A DNA stretch of 64,000 nt from UMGS1590 sp963558655 (GTDB lineage: Bacteria > Bacillota > Peptococcia > Peptococcales > Peptococcaceae), in the NCBI GenBank assembly GCA_963558655.1, contig CAUWHJ010000013.1:20326-84325 (forward strand), given 5' to 3'. Position numbers and translations under genes: made by a program. Positions 15,733 through 23,528 of the stretch are shown piece by piece; the first letter of the stretch is position 1; the number at the start of each line of letters is the position of its first letter. The notes below the pieces were generated by a model, which was not told the DNA's origin, ran no database searches, and saw only the letters and a list, made by a program, of their open reading frames with translations.

Positions 15733-16215
15733 ATGGTACCCATCCAAGGTTACGTGTATTTTATTAAAGATGAATTTTTTGAGCTTGTTCAAGATCCTTA
15801 TCTTATGCAAAATAAATCAACAACAAAGCGACCGCATTATTATGCTGTAAAAGACCGAAAAACAAGCCTTTATTGGATGATTCCATGTAGCAGCAAAATA
15901 GATAAATATCGACGCATCATTGAAAAACAAAAATTAAGAGGTCATGCGGTAACAACAATCAAAATCGAAAAAATCGCAGGGCGAACATCTGCGCTTCTAT
16001 TATAGAATATGTTTCCAATTTCTGAAAAATATATTGAACCTTACTTGCGAGATGGTCGTCCTGTTCGTATGGGTAATCCAGATAGTATTCAACGCCTTGA
16101 GCGTGCTGCTAATCAAGTTGTTGGGATGATAAGAGCTGGCATTCAATTTACGCGCTGTCAGCCGGATGCTATGCGGATTGAACGCATAATGCTAGAAGAA
16201 CAACATAGGATATGA
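15733..16215 (+). pseudogene. Type III toxin (CptN/TenpN/ToxN-like endoribonuclease), interrupted by an amber codon
   Basis: The ATG at 15733 follows GGAGGA. The frame encodes 90 residues (MVPIQGYVYFIKDEFFEL..., with RPHYYAVKD and YWMIPCSSKIDKYRRI) and then meets TAG at 16003-16005. It continues in the same frame as N-MFPISEKYIEPYL... to 16215. Changing TAG to CAG (Q) would restore one 160-residue protein of normal size for CptN/TenpN-type toxins. The split is therefore a single nonsense change rather than two genes. It may be inactivated, suppressed, or a sequencing error. Family assignment rests on the PCSSK region and on the repeat-terminator-ORF layout. Confidence 0.7.
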
Positions 16216-16216
16216 T

Positions 16217-16265
16217 GATAACAATGCTTTTTTTCGTTTTCGGGAAAAGAGGCGTTGTTTTTTTC
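16217..16265 (+). terminator. Terminator after the toxin gene
   Basis: AACAATGC can pair with GCGTTGTT (one G-T pair) and is followed by a run of seven Ts. Confidence 0.6.
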
Positions 16266-16330
16266 TAAGAAATTCTAAGAAATAAGGATATTTTACTGAG
16301 TATGGCGCTCCGTATAGCTACCGGGTTCTT

Positions 16331-16411
16331 CATTTCCTTCTATAATATAGGCGCCAAAAAGCGACAAAATTATGACGCCTGTATCTGGAAAAGATGACAG
16401 GGACGAGGGCA
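16331..16411 (+). repeat. 80-bp direct repeat, copy 2, right of the toxin-antitoxin locus
   Basis: Near copy of 15405-15484. It lies in the upstream region of the membrane protein gene at 16494. The two copies suggest the toxin-antitoxin segment arrived with, or caused, a duplication of this sequence. Confidence 0.85.
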
Positions 16412-16493
16412 TATTTTTGTGACCAATGCTATGGGGCAGTGCCTGGCGTTGTGGTATACTTTGCTCATTGATTGAAAAAGAAAGGACGGTATC

Positions 16494-16856
16494 ATGAGCG
16501 ATAACAACGCTTCGATTTTGAAAATATTTGGCGTGATTCTCATGGCTTTCGGCCTTGTCTATGCCATGGTGGGCACACTGGCCCTTTTAGGAAGCGGTCT
16601 TGAGTTGATGCCTGGGCACAAGGCCGGAGAGATGCTTGTCGTCGCATTGGCTTATCTGGTGGCCTTGGTGGGCTTTATAGGCGGCGTGGCTTGTTTGCGT
16701 GGCAAAAGCCGATCAGCACGCATGGTGGGTTTGGTCATTGTCGTGGTGGGGGCGATTGCCCTGGTGTATGAGCTTTTAGCGGCGGCGAATCTCAACTTTT
16801 TTGACTGTTTGGCGGTGTTTTTTGGCGTCGCGCTTTGTGCAGCGGCGAGAGAATAA
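16494..16856 (+). CDS. Small membrane protein of unknown function, four TM helices
   Basis: A 120-residue protein with four hydrophobic segments: ILKIFGVILMAFGLVYAMVG, MLVVALAYLVALVGFIGGVA, MVGLVIVVVGAIALVYELL and LAVFFGVALCAA. No family was recognised. AAAGAAAGGA precedes the ATG, and TATACT at 16455-16460 is a possible -10 without a good -35. It stands alone, with the repeat and toxin-antitoxin locus on the left and a terminator on the right. Confidence 0.7.
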   Translation: MSDNNASILKIFGVILMAFGLVYAMVGTLALLGSGLELMPGHKAGEMLVVALAYLVALVGFIGGVACLRGKSRSARMVGLVIVVVGAIALVYELLAAANLNFFDCLAVFFGVALCAAARE

Positions 16857-16868
16857 TAGCGTGTGTTG

Positions 16869-16899
16869 GGTCTCTTCTTTCGGAGAAGAGGCCTTTTTT
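16869..16899 (+). terminator. Terminator after the small membrane protein gene
   Basis: GGTCTCTTCT pairs with AGAAGAGGCC (one G-T pair), then TTTTTT. Confidence 0.88.
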
Positions 16900-17080
16900 A
16901 TATGCGAATCATAATAAGTTACAAGGGCGAAGAATCCGGCAAAAGGCGGTTTACGGCATCGTGAAAAAAAGTGCTTATTTTTTTCGCCAGGCTCTTGACA
17001 AGGTCCCGCAAAGCCGCGCCAGGACTGCGTTTGCAAAAAAGTTACGATTTTTTAGCAAGGCATTGCATTTTTAACAATAA

Positions 17081-17132
17081 ATTGACACATCCTTTGTATG
17101 CCTTGTCAATCGCCAAAACTCTGTGGTAGGAT
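17081..17132 (+). promoter_or_regulatory. Promoter of the first NlpC/P60 gene with an overlapping inverted repeat
   Basis: TTGTCA (17103-17108), 18 bp, TAGGAT (17127-17132). ATTGACA (17081-17087) and TGTCAAT (17104-17110) form an inverted repeat whose right arm covers the -35, which could be an operator. The left arm also contains a TTGACA. Confidence 0.5.
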
Positions 17133-17182
17133 AGCGCCTGTCGATGACACTGAACGAAAATGAAAAGGACGTGATTCCCATC

Positions 17183-18049
17183 ATGAAACAAAAAGCCATC
17201 GCAACCATGCTTCTCATCGCTACCTGTGCCTTTGGTTTTGGCACGGCCCCTGCTTTTGCAGACGATACAACGGCTGTCACTTCTTCTATGCAGGGCGCAA
17301 CGAGCGATCATCATATCGACCACTACACCCTTTCAAGCAGCGTGATCAACGATGCAGGCACCCTCTACCTGCCGCTGCGTTCCACCCTTGACGCTATGGG
17401 TGCTACGGTAACCACCAATCCTGACAAGCAGGACCGCAAGCTCAAGCTCACGACCGCTTCCGGCGATATGCAGCTTTACTACAACAACGACCACACCGCC
17501 ATTTCCACCACTGCCAACGGTGCTTACTACGCTGTGAAATCGGTTGATGGCACCGTTTATGCGCCAATGGCGTTCATTCAGGAACTGACCAACCGTGTGG
17601 TGTCGGTGCATGGCAACACCCTCATGCTCATTCAGGTAGACGACAATGCGTTTTGGAAGAGCCTGGAAGCATACAGCGTTGACGATGCCTTTGTTACCAA
17701 AACCATCGGTGAAAAGATTGTTGCAAGTGCTATGAAGTATCTTGGTGTGCCTTATGTATGGGGCGGCACCACGCCTTATGGCTTCGATTGCAGCGGTTTG
17801 GTGCAGTATGTGTACGCTGAAAACGGCATCTCTATTCCTCGTGTGACGTATAGCCAGCAGGCAGCAGCCACACCGGTGGCGCTCAGCGATCTCAAGCCTG
17901 GCGACCTCGTATTCTGGGGTTACAGCGCTTATCATGTGGGCATCTACATTGGCAACGGCCAATACATTCATGCGCCAGCCCCTGGCCAGAGCGTTTGCAT
18001 CCAGAGTTACAGCGCTTATCCATACACCAGCGGCGGTCGCATCGTTTAA
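17183..18049 (+). CDS. Secreted NlpC/P60 endopeptidase with copper-amine-oxidase-like domain
   Basis: A 288-residue exported protein. It has a signal peptide (KQKAIATMLLIATCAFGFG... ending AFA), a CuAO-like domain (about 50-160, TLYLPLRSTLDAMGA) and a C-terminal NlpC/P60 cysteine peptidase domain (about 175-288). The catalytic triad is visible: C in GFDCSGLVQY, H in AYHVGIYIG and H in YIHAPAPG. It should hydrolyse gamma-D-Glu-containing links in wall peptides. The ATG at 17183 is chosen because AAAAGGACGTGA precedes it and a signal peptide follows. Its catalytic domain is very close to that of the gene at 18573. Confidence 0.92.
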   Translation: MKQKAIATMLLIATCAFGFGTAPAFADDTTAVTSSMQGATSDHHIDHYTLSSSVINDAGTLYLPLRSTLDAMGATVTTNPDKQDRKLKLTTASGDMQLYYNNDHTAISTTANGAYYAVKSVDGTVYAPMAFIQELTNRVVSVHGNTLMLIQVDDNAFWKSLEAYSVDDAFVTKTIGEKIVASAMKYLGVPYVWGGTTPYGFDCSGLVQYVYAENGISIPRVTYSQQAAATPVALSDLKPGDLVFWGYSAYHVGIYIGNGQYIHAPAPGQSVCIQSYSAYPYTSGGRIV

Positions 18050-18073
18050 CAGACGTTTTGTGCATTTCTTATA

Positions 18074-18109
18074 GGAAGGAGCCGGCAATGGCCTGGTTCC
18101 TTCCTTTTT
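18074..18109 (+). terminator. Terminator of the first NlpC/P60 gene
   Basis: GGAAGGA...TCCTTCC with an inner CC/GG stem, followed by TTTTT. Confidence 0.85.
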
Positions 18110-18572
18110 GTGCGTTCGTCTTTTTCAGATCGTTACTTTTTGTTACTTTTCCAAACGTGGCGCATAAAAAGGCGGTTTTTGGGCCATAGAGCCTGTTTGC
18201 GGCATGGACAATGGCCATTTTCTAACCGTTTTGTTACTTTTTTCACGCCTCTGTCATTTTTGGCAGGGGCGTGTTTTTTATCAAAGCAAGTGAGTTTGTC
18301 TTTGCTACCGTGCTGCAAATGGCTTTGTGGCGCGGTTTTTTGGCATTTATCCGCCGCTTACCGAGGGGAACAGTTTAGTGACAAATGCCGTCAAAACCTG
18401 TTCAAATGCACTTTTTTCCTGTATGATAGAAAACGTGTTGAAGAATAATGTGAAATATTTCATCGCCTGCGGCCTCTGTGGTGCTGTATGGCCGATGACC
18501 ATTTGACGGGCTTTACTTTACTTTTGATCCACTGCGATCACGCCCCGTCTTTGAGAAAGGACGTGACTTCCC
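18110..18572 (+). promoter_or_regulatory. Intergenic region before the second NlpC/P60 gene
   Basis: No convincing gene; the longest ORF here has no ribosome binding site and no recognisable protein. A second terminator lies at 18244-18279 (CACGCC...GGCGTG, T-run). TATGAT at 18423-18428 is a possible -10, which would give a leader of about 140 nt ending in GAGAAAGGACGTGA. Confidence 0.4.
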
Positions 18573-19220
18573 TTGAATTTGAAAAAATGGACAACCGCTT
18601 TGATGTTTTGTGCTGTAACACTTTTCTGCACAACCCCTGCTTTTGCTGCTGACGGCGACACCGATTATGTGGGCAACACCATTCCTAATCTGGCTGCTGC
18701 TGCGGAAGCAATGAACGCTGCGCTGAATGGCGGCGCTGGCGCACCTAGCACTCCTGAAACCCCAACCTTGCCACCGGATGTAAGCTACCCTGAAGTGGGC
18801 GCACCGGATGACGATGTTACTGGTGGAGACGACAGCACTGTTGATGACGTGATTGACGGCATTGACGACGCGACTGCAAAGAGCATCATTGAAACGGCTA
18901 TGCAGTATCTTGGTGTACCTTATGTATGGGGCGGCACTACACCAGATGGTTTCGATTGCAGCGGTCTTGTACAGTATGTATTCGCACAAAATGGCATCAG
19001 CTTGCCACGTACCACCTACGAACAGCAGGCAGTGGTTGCTCCTGTTTCGCTGGATGCGTTGCAGCCTGGCGATCTGGTCTTCTGGGGCGAAAGTGCTTAT
19101 CATGTAGGCATCTATATTGGCGATGGCCTTTACATTCATGCACCGGCTCCTGGTCAGAATGTGATGATTCAGAGCTACGATGCTTATTCTTATACGAGCG
19201 CTGGCCGTGTTTTAGCGTAA
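18573..19220 (+). CDS. Secreted NlpC/P60 endopeptidase
   Basis: A 215-residue exported protein starting with TTG (MNLKKWTTALMFCAVTL, signal peptide ending AFA). A low-complexity acidic linker (about 50-95) replaces the CuAO domain of its neighbour. The NlpC/P60 domain (about 105-215) has C in GFDCSGLVQY, H in AYHVGIYIG and H in YIHAPAPG. The leader GAGAAAGGACGTGAC and the first codons match those of the M23 gene at 14194, so these genes share a duplicated 5' end. It probably acts in wall turnover together with the M23 and the other P60 enzyme. Confidence 0.92.
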   Translation: MNLKKWTTALMFCAVTLFCTTPAFAADGDTDYVGNTIPNLAAAAEAMNAALNGGAGAPSTPETPTLPPDVSYPEVGAPDDDVTGGDDSTVDDVIDGIDDATAKSIIETAMQYLGVPYVWGGTTPDGFDCSGLVQYVFAQNGISLPRTTYEQQAVVAPVSLDALQPGDLVFWGESAYHVGIYIGDGLYIHAPAPGQNVMIQSYDAYSYTSAGRVLA

Positions 19221-19251
19221 GCGGCGGTTCTCATAACGGAACGTCAATTTC

Positions 19252-19281
19252 CCTGTCTCTCTTTGAGAGACAGGTTTTTTT
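19252..19281 (+). terminator. Terminator of the second NlpC/P60 gene
   Basis: CCTGTCTCTC pairs with GAGAGACAGG, then seven Ts. Confidence 0.9.
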
Positions 19282-19293
19282 ATGCAAAAGGGC

Positions 19294-19322
19294 TTGCCTG
19301 CACTGCGCTGAGATGGTATTAT
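19294..19322 (+). promoter_or_regulatory. Promoter of brnQ
   Basis: TTGCCT (19294-19299), 17 bp, TATTAT (19317-19322), about 100 bp before the start. Confidence 0.55.
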
Positions 19323-19420
19323 TTCATAGGCTGTTTATCGTCCATATGTGGGCGACAACGGCGTGACAATGATAAATTGAACGAAATTGATGATGAAAAA
19401 AGTAAGAAAAGTGAGGACGA

Positions 19421-20616
19421 ATGATGAATACGTTAAGTATGAAACAGTTGCTCCTTCTGGGGATTACGTTGTTTTCGATGTTTTTCGGAGCGGGCAACCT
19501 GATTTTTCCGCCTTTTTTGGGCTTTCAGGCCGGTGAACGGGTGCTTCCTGCTTTCATTGGTTTTGTCATTACTGCCGTTATTTTCTCTGTGCTGGGCGTG
19601 GCAGCAGCTGCCTGGGTGGCGGCATCGACAAGCTGTGCGAAAAAGTGCACCCAATGTTCGGCAAAATTTTCACGATTGTGATTTATATTTGTATTGGGCC
19701 GCTGTTGGCGATTCCCCGCACCGCTGGCACGTCTTATGCGATGTTTGACTTTATCACCGCCAAAGCCGGCGAAGGAACGTTGTTTGGCGTGCCGGTGCAG
19801 CTGCTTTTGAGCATCGCTTTTTCGGCGCTCTTTTTTGCCGCTGCCGGCCTTTTGGCACGTGACCCTGCCAAGCTCAAAGACATTCTCGGCAAACGCATGA
19901 CACCGATTTTGCTCTTTCTCATTGCCGTGATGTTTATTGCCAGCCTCTTCCATCCAGAGCTGGTGCCAGGGCTGGCGACAGATCGCTATGCCTCCGGTGC
20001 GGTAATGGCGGGCTTTGTGGACGGCTATCAAACGCTGGACACGCTGGCTGCGATGGTGTTTGGCATTGTCATTGCGCTGAACATTCGTGCCATGGGCGTG
20101 ACCAATAATAAAGACGTGGCAGTGATTACCATTAAATCGGGCATCATTGCCGGCACCGTGCTGGCGCTGATTTACGGTATTCTCGCCTTTATGGGCGCTG
20201 ATAGCATCACGTTGGTGAGCGCCGATGTAGAAAACGGCACCGCCATTCTCTCTGCGCTCTGCGGCGTCTTTTTCGGCCGTCTGGGGCCTATCATTCTGGC
20301 CGCCATCTTCTTTTTGGCGTGCTTCAACGTGTGCGTGGGGCTTCTGGCAAGCTGTGCGGAATATTTTTCGGCGAACTTCCACTTCCTTTCCTTCAATAAA
20401 TGGCTGGTGGTGTTCACCGTTTGGAGCTTTGTCATCTCCATTATGGGCTTAGATGCCATTATTCGCTTCTCCACGCCAATCCTGAACCTGATTTATCCGG
20501 TGGCGCTGGTGATTATTGCGCTGAACCTCATTCCGCTGCGTTTCGTGCAAACCAAAGCCTTCTTCCGTGTGGCGGTGGTTGTCACCTTCGCCGCAAGCCT
20601 GTACAGTCTGTTATAA
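19421..20616 (+). pseudogene. brnQ: Branched-chain amino acid transporter BrnQ (LIVCS family), frameshifted
   Basis: The first frame (19421 on) gives the N-terminus with FSMFFGAGNLIFPPFLG, typical of BrnQ. The second frame carries the rest, starting GGIDKLCEKVHPMFGKIFT and IGPLLAIPRTAGTSYAMFD, to 20616. The reading must change near 19612-19620, in the sequence gcctgggtggcgg; a single-base indel would restore one protein of about 398 residues. The rest has normal BrnQ membrane segments. This is either a real inactivation or a sequencing error in a G/C-rich run. GAGGA precedes the first ATG. Confidence 0.85.
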
Positions 20617-20656
20617 TCCGGCGCAGAAATCGCCTATATAATAATGAAAGAAAAAG

Positions 20657-20689
20657 AAAGAACCTGTCTCTCTCGGAGACAGGTTCTTT
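20657..20689. terminator. Bidirectional terminator between brnQ and the acetyltransferase
   Basis: AAAGAACCTGTCTC pairs with GAGACAGGTTCTTT without mismatch. It serves both convergent genes. Confidence 0.88.
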
Positions 20690-20715
20690 GGCGTTTACGG
20701 GCAAATGAGGGCGTT

Positions 20716-21150
20716 TTACAGGCGTTTTGTAAAACAGATGATTCTACCTGCTTCATTAAAATGCAGGGCTTTGTGAAACTGAAAGCTGTCGGTATTGTCC
20801 AGCTCGCAGTCGCTGGCAAATTCTTTGCAGCCTTTGGCTTTGGCCCAGGCTTCACACGCTGCCAGAAGCGCACGGGCGTGGCCCTGGTGGCGATGCTCTT
20901 CTTTCACAAAAATACCCTCCAAATAGCCAACAGGTGTTGTCTCAGTGCCTTCCACATAGTCGTGGCGTAGTTGGCATTGTGCAAAGCCAATGGCGTTTGT
21001 GTTGTCGAAAGCTAAAAACAACTGTGCATCGTTATCTGTCAGCATGGCTGCAAATTCATCAGCAAGCACCCTGGGCTGTTCTTTCGGCCACAGTAGAGTG
21101 GCAAGATGTGTCAGGGTGTCAATATCTTGAGGTGTTGCTGCTCTTATCAT
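20716..21150 (-). CDS. GNAT acetyltransferase, AAC(6')-like
   Basis: A 144-residue GNAT protein. GYLEGIFVKEEHRHQGHARA carries the acetyl-CoA-binding R/Q-x-x-G-x-A core, and EFASDCELDNTDSFQFHKAL followed by RIICFTKRL matches the C-terminal end of small aminoglycoside 6'-N-acetyltransferases. Whether it modifies aminoglycosides or another amine cannot be decided from sequence. GCGAGGA lies upstream of the ATG at 21150. It is a single-gene unit. Confidence 0.8.
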   Translation of the reverse strand: MIRAATPQDIDTLTHLATLLWPKEQPRVLADEFAAMLTDNDAQLFLAFDNTNAIGFAQCQLRHDYVEGTETTPVGYLEGIFVKEEHRHQGHARALLAACEAWAKAKGCKEFASDCELDNTDSFQFHKALHFNEAGRIICFTKRL

Positions 21151-21203
21151 CGCCTGATCCTCGCTTTCATGAGAGTGCTCTTATTCTCTTATTTTTTCGT
21201 ACC

Positions 21204-21234
21204 AACAAAAAAGACGTCGACACTCGGCGTCTTT
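21204..21234 (-). terminator. Terminator of the Dabb-domain gene
   Basis: AAAGACG and CGTCTTT stem, followed on the minus strand by a U-run (TTTTTTGTTGG). Confidence 0.7.
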
Positions 21235-21246
21235 ACATGGTTCATG

Positions 21247-21534
21247 TTAGTTGTGGTCAAATGAAACGTGTGCATCAACGAGATCTTTGTAACGTTCTCT
21301 CAGTTCGGCACGTTCCGGACTTTCGAGATAGGTTTTCAAATCTTCCAGACTACGCAGTTCAACAGTAATCATCAGATCCATGTTTTCTTTTAATGGAGAG
21401 ACATTGCGATAAATTTGTGGATTTACAATGCCTTCATGACGTTTTTCAAGGGCTGCAAAACGGTCGGCAAAAACATCAATGATGCCGTCCGACAGCATAT
21501 CTTCTTTGAAGTGCAGTAATAAATAATGAACCAT
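21247..21534 (-). CDS. Dabb-domain (stress-responsive alpha/beta barrel) protein
   Basis: A 95-residue ferredoxin-like protein. MVHYLLLHFK at the start, MDLMITVELRSLEDLKTYLE in the middle and the C-terminal VSFDHN are typical of the Dabb family, small dimeric proteins of mostly unknown function. GGAGGGAG lies 6 nt upstream of the ATG at 21534. Its role in this organism is unknown. Confidence 0.88.
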   Translation of the reverse strand: MVHYLLLHFKEDMLSDGIIDVFADRFAALEKRHEGIVNPQIYRNVSPLKENMDLMITVELRSLEDLKTYLESPERAELRERYKDLVDAHVSFDHN

Positions 21535-21626
21535 CGGGATCTCCCTCCTTTAGGCTGAGGTTATTATACCATAAATGACAAAACGGTGGCAAACACTTTT
21601 ATGAAATCTTTACACAGCAGCAGATG

Positions 21627-21926
21627 TTAGCGTGGGCTGTCCTTGCGAAAACCTTCTTTTTTCTGCTTTTGCTCGTTCAGCCGCTCCACCTCGTGCGGCA
21701 CGAGAATGGCCTCGCCACTTTTGAAAAATGCTGCGCGCTCTTCATCGGTCATCTTTTCAAGCCGGCGCTGGCGTTCAAAATAACGCAGAAAATACACGCC
21801 CATCGCAACAAAGATAACGCCAAACACAAAAGCCAGCACACTGCGGCTGGATACAGCAATCATCATCATAATGACAGCCATGGTGAAGTCGATGATGGCT
21901 GTCACGAGGTTGATGGTTTTTTTCAC
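21627..21926 (-). CDS. Small membrane protein of unknown function
   Basis: A 99-residue protein with two hydrophobic helices (VTAIIDFTMAVIMMMIAVSS and VLAFVFGVIFVAMGVYFLRY) and a charged cytoplasmic tail of about 45 residues. The start is taken as GTG at 21926, about 11 nt after GGGAGG; an out-of-frame ATG nearer to that site would end quickly. No family recognised. Confidence 0.65.
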   Translation of the reverse strand: MKKTINLVTAIIDFTMAVIMMMIAVSSRSVLAFVFGVIFVAMGVYFLRYFERQRRLEKMTDEERAAFFKSGEAILVPHEVERLNEQKQKKEGFRKDSPR

Positions 21927-22065
21927 GTTGCTTCATCCTCCCTCTTGCAGCTCGGCGCTGTTTTTTGCGCCGTATTCATGCTATACTGATTGTAACACGT
22001 TCTGGCAGAAAATGCCAACCCCCATTCTTTGCACGCGGGGGCTGAATGAAAGGAGATCTTGAACG

Positions 22066-23466
22066 ATGGATTATGCCTATACATGCCCAAGTTTGTGGAA
22101 AAATCTGAGCGCCGAGGAAAAAGACAAGCTCTTTGCCTATGGCGAACGCTACAAAGCGTTTCTGGACGCCGGCAAAACCGAGCGTGCCTGCGCTGCCGAA
22201 ATGGTGCGCCAGGCCAAAGAAGCCGGTTTTGTACCGCTGGAGGATGTGCTGGCGCAGGGCGCAACGCCACAAGCGGGCACCAAAATTGTTTACAATCATA
22301 AGAACAAAGCGGTGGTGCTCTTTGTCATGGGCAAACAACCGTTAGAAAAGGGAATGCACATCGTGGGCAGCCATATCGACGCCCCTCGGCTGGACCTCAA
22401 AGGCCACCCATTGTATGAGGACGGCGAACTGGCGCTCTTAAAAACCCATTACTATGGCGGCATCAAAAAATACCAGTGGACGTGCCTGCCTTTGGCGCTG
22501 CACGGGCTGGCGTATCGTGCCGATGGCACCCCTGTCACCCTGCGCCTGGGCGATGAAGCAGGCGACCCTGTGCTCTATATTACCGACCTCTTGCCACACC
22601 TTGGCAAACGCCAAAACGAGCAGAAACTTGCCGAAGCCATCACCGGCGAACAGCTCAACGCCATCATTGGCCATATGCCGGTGGACGATGAGGACGAAAA
22701 AGAACCAATCAAAGCCGCCGTGCTCGCCGCCCTGCATGAAAAATACGGCTTAGTAGAAGAAGACTTGCTCCTCGCCGAACTGGAGCTGGTGCCTGCACAA
22801 AACGCCGTGGACGTTGGGCTGGACCGCAGCCTGATTGCCGCCCATGGCCACGACGACCGCTCCTGCGCCTATGCCAGCTTCGATGCGCTGCTGCATCTGG
22901 ACACGCCGGAAACCACAGCCGTGGGGCTTTTTGTGGACAAAGAAGAAATCGGCTCCGTGGGCAACACCTCTATGAGTGCGCGCTTCTTTGAAAACGTGCT
23001 GGCAGAGCTTTTTGCCCTCGAAGGTAAAGACACGGAACTTTCCGTGCGCCGTGCGCTGGCAAAAAGCCACGTGCTCTCGGCAGACGTGACCGCCGCACTC
23101 GACCCAACCTTCCCGGATGTCATGGACAAGCGCAACACCGCTTTCCTTGGCAAAGGTGTCTCCCTTTGCAAATTCACCGGTGCGCGCGGCAAAAGCGGCT
23201 CCAACGACGCCAACGCCGAATTTCTCCAAGCCCTGCGCCGCGCCTTCGCAGAAGCCGGCGTGCCTTGGCAGGCCGGCGAGCTTGGCCGTGTGGACGAAGG
23301 CGGCGGTGGCACCATTGCCTACATTCTCGCCGAACGTGGCGCCGAAGTGGTAGACTGCGGCGTGCCAATGCTCTCCATGCACGCACCAATCGAGCTTGTC
23401 AGCAAAGCCGATGTTTACTTCACCATGAAAGCCTACAAAGCCTTCTACGAAACCACCCTTTTATAA
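22066..23466 (+). CDS. M18-family aminopeptidase
   Basis: A 466-residue metallopeptidase. Family zinc-site motifs are visible: GSHIDAPRLDLK (H and D ligands, about 100-110), AHGHDDRSCAY (about 262-272), DKEEIGS (the catalytic and ligand Glu pair, about 295-301) and the C-terminal MLSMHAPIE. M18 enzymes remove N-terminal, often acidic or hydrophobic, residues in the cytoplasm. AAGGAGATC precedes the ATG at 22066. It is monocistronic, ending at a strong terminator. Confidence 0.95.
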   Translation: MDYAYTCPSLWKNLSAEEKDKLFAYGERYKAFLDAGKTERACAAEMVRQAKEAGFVPLEDVLAQGATPQAGTKIVYNHKNKAVVLFVMGKQPLEKGMHIVGSHIDAPRLDLKGHPLYEDGELALLKTHYYGGIKKYQWTCLPLALHGLAYRADGTPVTLRLGDEAGDPVLYITDLLPHLGKRQNEQKLAEAITGEQLNAIIGHMPVDDEDEKEPIKAAVLAALHEKYGLVEEDLLLAELELVPAQNAVDVGLDRSLIAAHGHDDRSCAYASFDALLHLDTPETTAVGLFVDKEEIGSVGNTSMSARFFENVLAELFALEGKDTELSVRRALAKSHVLSADVTAALDPTFPDVMDKRNTAFLGKGVSLCKFTGARGKSGSNDANAEFLQALRRAFAEAGVPWQAGELGRVDEGGGGTIAYILAERGAEVVDCGVPMLSMHAPIELVSKADVYFTMKAYKAFYETTLL

Positions 23467-23471
23467 AAAAT

Positions 23472-23515
23472 AAAAAGTCCGCTTGCAACCTCCATGGTTG
23501 CAAGCGGACTTTTTG
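23472..23515. terminator. Bidirectional terminator, 17-bp perfect stem
   Basis: AAAAGTCCGCTTGCAAC pairs fully with GTTGCAAGCGGACTTTT, loop CTCCATG. It lies between the convergent M18 and threonine aldolase genes. Confidence 0.95.
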
Positions 23516-23528
23516 CGTTTGCATGCGC

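Noticed and set aside
18110..18448. 112-codon ORF between the two NlpC/P60 genes
   Set aside because: It crosses a terminator hairpin, has no ribosome binding site and shows no recognisable protein pattern.
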